Source of the DNA: Candidatus Nitrosotalea sp. FS
GTDB taxonomy: Archaea; Thermoproteota; Nitrososphaeria; Nitrososphaerales; Nitrosopumilaceae
DNA: 7,162 bases
Direction of reading: 5' to 3'
Assembly (NCBI RefSeq): GCF_011319475.1
Contig: NZ_RCMC01000239.1
Span: 90,745-97,906 of the forward strand
In this document: positions 1 through 5,433 of the stretch, piece after piece
How positions within the stretch are numbered: the stretch's first letter is position 1
Layout of the letters: the number at the start of each line of letters is the position of its first letter
Notes under the pieces: model-generated
Told to the model about the DNA's origin: nothing
Seen by the model: the letters and a program-made list of their open reading frames with translations, nothing else
Database searches by the model: none
Program-made: the position numbers and the translations under genes

Positions 1-255
1 CCCAAATGAATCTGCAAATTCTCTGAATCCGCGATATGCTTGAAGGAACTCTCTACCTCTTTCACTGATTCTATATTTGCATGCTCTCTCAGAATTTGTT
101 TGCTCTAACAAGCCTTGTGAGACAAGTGTATCCAAAATTTTTGAAAGTCTGCCATATGAGACATTTGCCTTTCGAATTAAGTATGTTACACTAGCCCCTG
201 ATTCATCCGGTACCTCATCTCTTGTAGTAGAAAGTATGTCCCCAATTATGCTCAT
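1..255 (-). CDS. Winged-helix (wHTH) transcriptional regulator, 3' end cut by window edge
   Basis: The first 85 residues are visible, beginning MSIIGDILSTTRDE; the gene runs off the left edge. The order is a short helix, then VTYLIRKANVSYGRLSKILDT (residues 23-43, the helix-turn-helix), then LVSQGLLEQ and YRISERGREFL (wing, then the 'T/S-x-x-G' helix). This is the layout of the small archaeal winged-helix proteins common in Thaumarchaeota (HTH_45-like), which bind DNA as dimers. The ATG lies only 7 nt downstream of the stop codon of the membrane-protein gene, so both are probably read from one mRNA. A weak TAAAAT at 280-285, inside the upstream gene, sits at promoter distance but may be chance. 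The pairing suggests that the membrane protein modulates this regulator; that is inference. The wHTH fold is fairly certain, its target genes unknown. Confidence 0.8.
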   Translation of the reverse strand, partial: MSIIGDILSTTRDEVPDESGASVTYLIRKANVSYGRLSKILDTLVSQGLLEQTNSERACKYRISERGREFLQAYRGFREFADSFG

Positions 256-262
256 GTGAGTT

Positions 263-907
263 CTATAAGTTATTGCCAAATTTTACCCCTCCTCTCAATG
301 GGACCTGAGAGATTGGAACAAAGAGTGCTCCCAGTCCAACTATCTTTGTAGATACTGAAATAAAGTATAACACTGATTTTGGAAATACAATTGAATACCA
401 TCCTAAGAACTCGCCAAGTGCAAGTAATCCGAGCCCTGCAGCTACGAAAATAGTACTCCTCTTTCTATTTTCCATATAGGACAGTATTGTCTCGATTGTC
501 CCATATACCAATAGGATAAAAGAAATTGACCTTATAATATGCTCAATTGAATTAGCCGGTATGATGAAGAGAGGAGCAATAATGGATTTGAAATATCTTG
601 ACTTTGGAAAAAATGATTTTATTCCATGAGAGAATGCTATGAAAAAATATCCTACAGTTTGAATTCCTATACCCAATGTCTGAATCCATGTATCTATTCT
701 AGTATAACCCAAAACAAGAGACTCAAACAGATATCCAAATCCTACAACTCCAAATCCTATGCCAATTGAAAAAAAAGAAATATTCAATCTAAAAAGTGTC
801 GGGCTGCCAGTATTTCGAAATCCAATATATGCAAAAATTCCTAAAATTAGTCCTACTACAAAACCTAGTAGATTTAGGGTGGACTCTGCAAAAGTTATAA
901 ACTCCAA
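263..907 (-). CDS. Integral membrane protein, about 7 TM segments, unknown function
   Basis: This is a 214-aa, very hydrophobic protein. Likely membrane segments lie near residues 12-30, 42-66, 72-95, 107-119 (short), 124-145, 152-175 and 177-199. There is no signal peptide and no catalytic motif that I recognise. The first three segments and the last three look like two versions of one 3-TM unit: each has a TM, a basic loop (RNTGSPTLF, or ENRKRSTIF), a glycine-rich TM, a ~10-residue polar link and a third TM. Unit one recalls small haloarchaeal membrane proteins encoded beside wHTH regulators (the family I recall as DUF7521), which fits the wHTH gene 7 nt downstream. The start is TTG at 905-907: a stop codon lies directly upstream in frame, the next Met is residue 145, and a TTAT element lies 30 nt upstream. 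A sensor or ligand-binding role is a guess. Confidence 0.8.
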   Translation of the reverse strand: MEFITFAESTLNLLGFVVGLILGIFAYIGFRNTGSPTLFRLNISFFSIGIGFGVVGFGYLFESLVLGYTRIDTWIQTLGIGIQTVGYFFIAFSHGIKSFFPKSRYFKSIIAPLFIIPANSIEHIIRSISFILLVYGTIETILSYMENRKRSTIFVAAGLGLLALGEFLGWYSIVFPKSVLYFISVSTKIVGLGALFVPISQVPLRGGVKFGNNL

Positions 908-930
908 CTAGTATTGTTGCCTTTTGAAAT

Positions 931-938
931 TACATAAG
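931..938 (-). promoter_or_regulatory. Probable TATA element of the 7-TM/wHTH operon
   Basis: Read on the minus strand this is CTTATGTA, with TTAT beginning 30 nt upstream of the TTG start at 907. The same spacing is seen ahead of the other genes, so a leaderless transcript starting at the TTG is likely. It lies in the 50-nt gap behind the zinc-ribbon gene, so read-through from that gene is also possible. Confidence 0.4.
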
Positions 939-957
939 TCTTGCAGTGGATTTTTTT

Positions 958-1164
958 CTACCAATCATCAAGAGATCCGGATGTAGCACCGCCAGTATCT
1001 TTGGCATAATCTCCCAAAACATCCGAATACCTTGCATCCTTGTAAGCAATAAGTTTCACATACTCCCCATATGATATGTCAAGTGAACAGTTTGAACATT
1101 TGACATATGTAAAATCGTCTCCCAGTTCCGCTATCTTGTCACATTTAGGGCATTTTATTTTCAT
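958..1164 (-). CDS. Small zinc-ribbon protein, unknown function
   Basis: This 68-aa protein starts MKIKCPKCDK. Two CxxC knuckles (C5-C8 and C23-C26), with a short beta-rich linker between them (GDDFTYVKCSNC), make a classic single zinc ribbon. A mixed alpha stretch follows, and then a low-complexity acidic tail (DTGGATSGSLDDW, to the stop). Such mini-ribbons bind nucleic acid or protein partners; nothing in the sequence says which. It is divergent from the histidine kinase gene and lies 50 nt ahead of the 7-TM gene on the same strand, so it could be the first gene of a three-gene unit. The ATG at 1162-1164 is supported by a GATATA element about 28 nt upstream. The zinc-binding fold is confident, the role unknown. 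Confidence 0.8.
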   Translation of the reverse strand: MKIKCPKCDKIAELGDDFTYVKCSNCSLDISYGEYVKLIAYKDARYSDVLGDYAKDTGGATSGSLDDW

Positions 1165-1188
1165 GATCTATAATGATGCTTACACGGC

Positions 1189-1195
1189 TATATCT
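1189..1195 (-). promoter_or_regulatory. Probable TATA element of the zinc-ribbon gene
   Basis: On the minus strand this reads AGATATA, ending about 25 nt upstream of the ATG at 1164 and giving a leaderless or nearly leaderless message. A TTAA at 1200-1203, about 39 nt upstream, is an alternative but is too far away by the spacing seen elsewhere in the window. Confidence 0.35.
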
Positions 1196-1306
1196 TTTCT
1201 TAAGCAATGTGTATTCACATCTTTTGGTGTTTTATCCCATTTGGTGATTACTAATTTGAAAAATTAAGATTGTTTGAATTATTGATTATGATTATTGTAG
1301 AAGAAC

Positions 1307-1313
1307 CTTAATA
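1307..1313 (+). promoter_or_regulatory. Probable TATA element of the histidine kinase gene
   Basis: CTTAATA, preceded by AAC as a possible BRE, has its TTAA starting 29 nt before the ATG at 1337. This predicts transcription starting at or within a base or two of the start codon (leaderless). The more TATA-like TTTATAAAATTT at 1318-1329 is too close to the ATG to drive this start. Confidence 0.5.
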
Positions 1314-1336
1314 GGCATTTTATAAAATTTCTCGAG

Positions 1337-2797
1337 ATGACTCCAAGAAATATCTCTCTTATGATATTGTCTACTGTTATAGTAGTTGTGCTCTGGTTTG
1401 CAGTATATGTTCCAGAATCTGAGAAGATACGTAGTGATTTTCGGGTTTATCTAGAACAGGAGGGTGAAGATCAAATTGCAAACAGTGTTGGAGGAAATCT
1501 ATCACAACAGTTTGTCTTGAGAGAATCTCTGATTCAGAAGGTGACTGGTATTGATGGAAATTATGTAACAATTTCATCAATAGTAAGTGGAGTAAACGAG
1601 GATGAAACCAAGGAAGTTTTTCATTCTGAACAGTCCTATCAAGTTGACGCATATAGTATGACCTACAAAAATATGCCTGGTAAACAATTTGCATTCAAAC
1701 CTGGAGTGCAAAAGCAAAATTATGATTTTCTTCATCCGTTGGTTTTTGCAGATGCTCCACTAGTATATCAAAAAACTGACATGATAAATGGACTTGACGT
1801 ATATGTTTTCAGAGCAGCTACACATAATGTAGACATTAGCAACAGTTTTCCTCAATATGAAAATGTGAAAATATTATCTGATACAAATTCGACCTTCTGG
1901 ATTGAACCCATCACTGGAGATCTAGTCAAGTTTGAAAAAAACTGGAAAGATTATCAGGTAAAAGACAATAAAACAATCGCTGTTAACGAGCTAGGTTGGA
2001 AGAAAACCACAACTTATTCTTCCTTTATACTTTCAGAAACTGCCAAATCTAAAATTGCTGATTTCAATTATAATACAAAAGTCATGCCAGTGCTTTTGGC
2101 TTCTCTTACTATCGGAATAAACTTGATTCTAATTCTCAGAAACAAACTCAAAAAATCAAATGAAATTGTACTAAAGAATGAAAAGATGACTGCTATAGGA
2201 AACCTGTCTGCAAGAATATCTCATGATTTGAGAAACACTCTGACAGTACTCAAAAGTGAAGTGTCCATAATGTCTATCCAAAACCAAGATGAAAATATGA
2301 ATAAAAGATTACAACGACTGATGAGGTCAATAGATAAAATGGACCACCAGATTGGTGGAGTCTTAGATTTTGTCAGAGAGAGACCATTGAAAATTGAAAA
2401 ATTTTCCTCAAGTGTTCTGATAAAACAAGCTCTTGAAGACATCGCCGTTCCAGATGGAATTAAAATTACAACTCCTGTTCAAGACATGTCTATAACAGGA
2501 GACCTTACCCAGCTGGAAATCGTACTGTCAAATCTTGTACTAAATTCAATACAGGCAATGGGTGGTTCAGGTAAGATTACAATATCTACAGAAGACAAAC
2601 CTGATGCATCTGTAATCAGTATAACTGATTCTGGGCCTGGAATACCTGAGAAATACATGTCCAAAATATTTGAGCCCTTGTTTACAACAAAGCAACGAGG
2701 GACAGGTTTAGGGTTGGCCAGTTGCTATACGATAATAAAAAGTCACGGAGGAGAAATTTGGGTAAAAAACAACCCTACCACATTTACCATTCTGTAG
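1337..2797 (+). CDS. Membrane-bound sensor histidine kinase with DUF3068/PorA-like sensor domain
   Basis: This is a 486-aa two-component sensor kinase that should autophosphorylate a histidine and pass the phosphate to a response regulator. In order: TM1 (residues 6-25); an extracytoplasmic domain of ~220 residues (26-248); TM2 (249-267); a short helix; the HisKA H-box SHDLRNTL with phospho-acceptor H296; the N-box around N399/N403 (LSNLVLNSIQAM); G1 DSGPG (431-435); the F-box FEPLF (445-449); and G2 GTGLGL (455-460). The outer domain carries NGLDVYVFRA (151-160) and STFWIEPITGDLV (185-197), which resemble the DUF3068/PorA family of actinobacteria; that assignment is by eye. The protein ends abruptly at TTFTIL, where the family usually continues with a 'xLPK' strand: the stop is followed in frame by PKTKEL. 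No response regulator gene is visible nearby, so its partner is unknown. The kinase call is very secure. Confidence 0.93.
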   Translation: MTPRNISLMILSTVIVVVLWFAVYVPESEKIRSDFRVYLEQEGEDQIANSVGGNLSQQFVLRESLIQKVTGIDGNYVTISSIVSGVNEDETKEVFHSEQSYQVDAYSMTYKNMPGKQFAFKPGVQKQNYDFLHPLVFADAPLVYQKTDMINGLDVYVFRAATHNVDISNSFPQYENVKILSDTNSTFWIEPITGDLVKFEKNWKDYQVKDNKTIAVNELGWKKTTTYSSFILSETAKSKIADFNYNTKVMPVLLASLTIGINLILILRNKLKKSNEIVLKNEKMTAIGNLSARISHDLRNTLTVLKSEVSIMSIQNQDENMNKRLQRLMRSIDKMDHQIGGVLDFVRERPLKIEKFSSSVLIKQALEDIAVPDGIKITTPVQDMSITGDLTQLEIVLSNLVLNSIQAMGGSGKITISTEDKPDASVISITDSGPGIPEKYMSKIFEPLFTTKQRGTGLGLASCYTIIKSHGGEIWVKNNPTTFTIL

Positions 2798-2874
2798 CCT
2801 AAAACAAAAGAACTCTAAAACACCAAGTTATCCCATGAAACTGATGTGATTTGTACGTGTTGATACCTTAAAGA

Positions 2875-2881
2875 ATTAAAT
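2875..2881 (+). promoter_or_regulatory. Probable TATA element of the YggX-like gene
   Basis: ATTAAAT has its TTAA 29 nt before the ATG at 2905, matching the spacing ahead of the other genes. A second candidate, CCTTAAAG at 2866-2873, would give a leader of roughly 8 nt. Either element favours the ATG at 2905 over the in-frame TTG at 2881, which would lie upstream of the transcription start. Confidence 0.45.
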
Positions 2882-2904
2882 TGCTACATTTTTGTTGCTT
2901 TGTT

Positions 2905-3180
2905 ATGGTAAGAACATGTACCAAATGTAAAAAAGAAATACCAGATAATGTTGAACTCGATCCGTTTGCATCCGCTTATCCATGCTGCAATGAATGTTGG
3001 GCTGAATGGAAGCAATACCGAGTCATGGTCATGAATGAAATGAAATTAGACATGTCAATGCCGGATCATAGAAAAGTTGTCAAGAAGTATGAGAAAGTGT
3101 TTGTAGGGGTTATGACTCCTGAAGGAGACGTTGTCAATTTTGCAGATGAGAACAAAAGAAACCCCGAAAAGCCAACCTAG
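2905..3180 (+). CDS. YggX-like Fe(2+)-trafficking / oxidative-damage protein with cysteine pairs
   Basis: This 91-aa protein begins MVRTCTKCKK. The core WAEW (32-35), MNEMKLDM (43-50) and HRK (55-57), followed by a hydrophobic stretch and EGDVV (73-77), lines up with bacterial YggX: WAQW, INEKKLNM, HRKLL, EGKDV. YggX proteins are linked to iron trafficking and protection of Fe-S clusters from oxidative damage. Unlike the proteobacterial form, this one carries C5-x2-C8 and CC-x2-C (27, 28, 31), which could form a zinc or iron site; similar Cys-bearing relatives exist in other bacteria, from memory. The family assignment is by eye. I chose the ATG at 2905 because the promoter elements lie just upstream and the conserved-looking sequence starts there; the in-frame TTG at 2881 would add eight residues. 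Its TAG shares the CTAG at 3177-3180 with the stop of the convergent gene. Confidence 0.75.
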   Translation: MVRTCTKCKKEIPDNVELDPFASAYPCCNECWAEWKQYRVMVMNEMKLDMSMPDHRKVVKKYEKVFVGVMTPEGDVVNFADENKRNPEKPT

Positions 3181-3638
3181 ATACCTATCTCATTTTTTGC
3201 CGTTTCTGGAATTATCATGTAAAGTTTCTTTCTATCTTTTTCATCAAACATTCCAATTAATTTTCTAATGGTTGCAGAAAGTATGGATCTTTGATCCGTC
3301 GATAATGACTTGTATATTTCAAAAATTCCATCCAAGTTAAAGGCAATGAGTTTTTCTGGATGGCTTGTGATCTCGTTGATATAATTTGAGAACATGACTG
3401 ATCGTTGTTCTTCTGACAAGTTACAAAGAGTTTCAAGCCATGTCTTAAACAATGTAGAAAATTTATCAAATGGTATGGTAGGTCCTGCTTGTAATGCATT
3501 GTTTATGATCTCATTCTTGTCCTCTTGATTCATTGAAAAAAATTCTGACAGTCGCTTGTGCAGTATTGGCTTTCTTAGAAACTCTGGAAGGCCTGCCAAA
3601 TTTACTATGATATTTCCTGCATGATTTGGAGAGGACAT
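3177..3638 (-). CDS. Conserved-looking helical protein, unknown function
   Basis: This 153-aa protein has no TM segment, signal peptide or enzyme motif that I recognise. It appears almost wholly alpha-helical. Three helix-start motifs of the same type, SMNQEDK (35-41), NLSEEQR (73-79) and SLSTDQR (111-117), are spaced exactly 38 residues apart, with a looser fourth, FDEKDRK (131-137). This suggests a helical-repeat scaffold or protein-binding fold. The style resembles hypothetical proteins I associate with Thaumarchaeota, but I cannot name a family. It is divergent from purA, sharing an 81-nt promoter region with it, and convergent with the YggX-like gene. The ATG at 3636-3638 is supported by a TTTTAG element 29 nt upstream. 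Reality as a gene is likely (coherent codon use and composition); the function is unknown. Confidence 0.75.
   Translation of the reverse strand: MSSPNHAGNIIVNLAGLPEFLRKPILHKRLSEFFSMNQEDKNEIINNALQAGPTIPFDKFSTLFKTWLETLCNLSEEQRSVMFSNYINEITSHPEKLIAFNLDGIFEIYKSLSTDQRSILSATIRKLIGMFDEKDRKKLYMIIPETAKNEIGI
3193..3198 (+). terminator. Possible poly-T terminator behind the YggX-like gene
   Basis: A run of six T on the plus strand begins 13 nt after the stop codon at 3180. Archaeal RNA polymerase often stops at such T runs without a hairpin. It lies inside the convergent coding gene, so it may also be chance. Confidence 0.3.
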
Positions 3639-3662
3639 GTGAATCTAAGACTTGGATCTATT

Positions 3663-3669
3663 CTAAAAT
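3663..3669 (-). promoter_or_regulatory. Probable TATA element of the 153-aa protein gene
   Basis: On the minus strand this reads ATTTTAG, about 29 nt upstream of the ATG at 3638. It lies about 20 nt from the oppositely directed purA element, so the two promoters share one short divergent region. Confidence 0.4.
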
Positions 3670-3687
3670 CGTATTGCTAAGATTTGG

Positions 3688-3697
3688 CTTAAATATA
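3688..3697 (+). promoter_or_regulatory. Probable TATA element of purA
   Basis: CTTAAATATA is the best TATA match in the window. Its TTAA starts 31 nt before the ATG at 3720, but only 16 nt before an earlier in-frame ATG at 3705. Transcription should begin at about 3718-3720, which makes 3720 the likely start of a leaderless purA message. Confidence 0.55.
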
Positions 3698-3719
3698 TCC
3701 GGTTATGCTCACCATGTGT

Positions 3720-4718
3720 ATGCCTTCTACAGTTATCGTTGGTGGTTTCTATGGTGATGAGGGAAAAGGAAAGATTGTCTCTTATCTTGCCATGAAAGAT
3801 AATCCTACAGTAGCTGTTCGTGGTGGAGTAGGACCTAATGCAGGCCATACAATTGAACATGAAAATAAGAAATACAAAGTTAGAATGTTACCAAGTGCTT
3901 TTTTGAATCCAGGTACTAGATTACTCATTGGACCAGGAGTGGTAGTAAGTCCTGAAGTGCTTTTAAAAGAAATAGAAGAGTTTGGAACTCATGATAGGTC
4001 ATTTGTAGATTTTCAATGCGGTATAATTGAAGACTCTCACAGAACAACAGATTCTGGTGGAAGACTAAAACAATCCATAGGCAGTACAGGAACTGGCACA
4101 GGACCTGCTAATGCTGATAGGGCAATGCGTACCCTCAAACTTGCGCGAGATGTAGAATCTCTTACTTTGTATCTTGATGATATTCCCAATCAAGTAAATT
4201 TTGCACTTGATAGAAAGGAGAATGTAATTGTTGAAGGAACTCAGGGTACATTTCTTTCATTATGGCATGGCACATATCCATATGTTACATCAAAGGATGT
4301 AACTGCGTCTGCAATATGTGCAGATGTTGGAATAGGACCGAAAAGCGTTGATGAGGTTCTTGTTGTCTTCAAATCTTTTGTTACTAGAGTTGGTGAGGGT
4401 CCACTAAAAAATGAAATTGCTCCAGAAAAAGCAGTAGCAAAAGGATGGCAAGAAGTTGGAACAGTAACTGGAAGACAACGACGTGCAGCTGAATTTGATT
4501 TTGATCTTGCAAAGCGCTCCATAATGCTAAACAGTGCAACACAATTGGGAATCACAAAACTTGATGTGGTATTTCCTGAATGTGCACACATGCAATCATT
4601 TTCTGATTTGAGTTCTCCTGCCAAGTATTTTATTAAAAATATTGAAGACCAACTCAAAGTGCCTGTTACACTAATTGGAACTGGACCTGACGTAAACGAC
4701 ATCATTGACAGAAGATAA
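3720..4718 (+). CDS. purA: Adenylosuccinate synthetase (IMP + Asp + GTP to adenylosuccinate)
   Basis: This enzyme catalyses the first committed step from IMP to AMP in the cytoplasm. Motifs are clear and in family order: the P-loop-like YGDEGKGK (11-18, catalytic D13), NAGHT (40-44, catalytic H43), TGTGTGPA (123-130), the GTQGTFLSLWHGTYPYVTS region (from 173), TRVGEGP (222-228), TGRQRR (250-255) and TKLDVV (279-284). At 332 residues it is about 100 shorter than bacterial PurA, as is usual for the short archaeal form. FYGDEGKGK replaces the usual QWGDEGKGK and GVGPNAGHT replaces GG-x-NAGHT, so the IMP-loop neighbourhood is slightly divergent. In-frame ATGs at 3705 and 3714 exist; I prefer 3720 (MPSTVIVGGF) because the TATA element sits about 30 nt ahead and the protein core begins there. 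The next gene has its own promoter. Confidence 0.95.
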   Translation: MPSTVIVGGFYGDEGKGKIVSYLAMKDNPTVAVRGGVGPNAGHTIEHENKKYKVRMLPSAFLNPGTRLLIGPGVVVSPEVLLKEIEEFGTHDRSFVDFQCGIIEDSHRTTDSGGRLKQSIGSTGTGTGPANADRAMRTLKLARDVESLTLYLDDIPNQVNFALDRKENVIVEGTQGTFLSLWHGTYPYVTSKDVTASAICADVGIGPKSVDEVLVVFKSFVTRVGEGPLKNEIAPEKAVAKGWQEVGTVTGRQRRAAEFDFDLAKRSIMLNSATQLGITKLDVVFPECAHMQSFSDLSSPAKYFIKNIEDQLKVPVTLIGTGPDVNDIIDRR

Positions 4719-4746
4719 CAGAGAAAAAAGAATCATAAACGACTAC

Positions 4747-4753
4747 TTTTAAT
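4747..4753 (+). promoter_or_regulatory. Probable TATA element of the duplicated-domain gene / pyrF operon
   Basis: TTTTAAT has its TTAA 28 nt ahead of the ATG at 4777. An in-frame TTG at 4765 would fall upstream of the predicted transcription start, so the ATG is preferred. A T5 run follows at 4762-4766. Confidence 0.5.
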
Positions 4754-4776
4754 GTGGATGGTTTTTGAGAAATCCC

Positions 4777-5433
4777 ATGGCAAAACTTCCTTTTTACATT
4801 GAAGTATCTGATATGACTGAATTCTCAAGAATGGTCTGTGCGCTAGAAAGAGTTCCACGTACTGCCTTTTCTTTTGAACTTGATGGGAAAAGCGTAATCT
4901 CAGTTCAGATGGACCTTCTCAAGGAAAGGTCTGTCAATTATTATGTCCAGACAGATAAAACCGGTCATTATCTCTCATATGGATTCAAGGCTGGAAAAGA
5001 AGATTATGACGTTGTCAATACTGTCACAAATCCAATGTACATCTACTCTCCAATCGTGAGAGTGAAATCACTACCTGAGACTCTCAAGCCTGAAACTACA
5101 TCACCTCCAGAGGTAGCATACCAACCAATTGAGCTTGAGGATCTTACAAGTCTGATAAAACTAAGTTATGGATTTGAGGAGTCACCATTCCCACTCTTTA
5201 CTTTTCCAGATGGTAATGGATGGAAAGTAGGTGTATTCATGAACTTTAATGAATCTGACGAGACTTCATATTTTTGCCATGTCAAGCTTGATTCCGAGCC
5301 CACAAAACCATTCCTAAGATACTCTAGCAAAGATGGTGTAGAACCGTCATTTGTCAATACAGTAAATGACCACGGATATTCGTACCTCAAAGTGATAAAA
5401 CTCAAAGGTAAGCATCCTCTAGTCAAGCTATGA
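4777..5433 (+). CDS. Two-repeat protein of unknown function, coupled to pyrF
   Basis: This 218-aa soluble protein starts MAKLPFYIEV. I do not recognise the family. It contains an internal duplication: residues 8-97 and 118-210 align along their length. Landmarks in copy one / copy two are IEVSDMT / IELEDLT, an E then P about 10-13 residues later (ALERVP / GFEESP), FSF / FTF, VQM / VFM, DYDVVNTV / EPSFVNTV, and VRVK / IKLK. The copies are joined by a proline-rich linker (PETLKPETTSPP, 100-111). The pattern suggests two alpha/beta modules packed as an internal dimer. No catalytic motif, TM or signal is seen. Its TGA overlaps the pyrF ATG (ATGA, 5430-5433), the usual sign of translational coupling, so a role tied to pyrimidine synthesis is possible but unproven. 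Confidence 0.8.
   Translation: MAKLPFYIEVSDMTEFSRMVCALERVPRTAFSFELDGKSVISVQMDLLKERSVNYYVQTDKTGHYLSYGFKAGKEDYDVVNTVTNPMYIYSPIVRVKSLPETLKPETTSPPEVAYQPIELEDLTSLIKLSYGFEESPFPLFTFPDGNGWKVGVFMNFNESDETSYFCHVKLDSEPTKPFLRYSSKDGVEPSFVNTVNDHGYSYLKVIKLKGKHPLVKL

Noticed and set aside
77..259. 60-codon open frame on the plus strand
   Set aside because: It is the opposite-strand shadow of the winged-helix regulator, whose minus-strand translation is clearly protein-like.
1223..1246. Direct repeat TTTGGTG (1223-1229 and 1240-1246) between the divergent genes
   Set aside because: A 7-base repeat is expected by chance in a 172-base AT-rich gap, and the 17-base spacing is not a whole number of helical turns.
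1076..1267. 63-codon open frame on the plus strand
   Set aside because: It overlaps the zinc-ribbon gene in antisense and its translation shows no recognisable pattern; no promoter at the expected distance.
1318..1329. TTTATAAAATTT as the promoter of the kinase gene
   Set aside because: It is a good TATA word but sits only about 10-15 nt before the ATG; transcription would begin inside the gene. CTTAATA at 1307-1313 fits better.
4241..4705. 154-codon open frame antisense to purA
   Set aside because: It lies wholly within an unmistakable purA; its translation is Ser/Thr-rich shadow sequence without motifs.
4777..5433. Sliding-clamp (PCNA-like) fold for the two-repeat protein
   Set aside because: The helix followed by 'F-x-F-x-x-DG' and alternating strands is faintly clamp-like, but the repeats are too short and no clamp motif can be pointed to.
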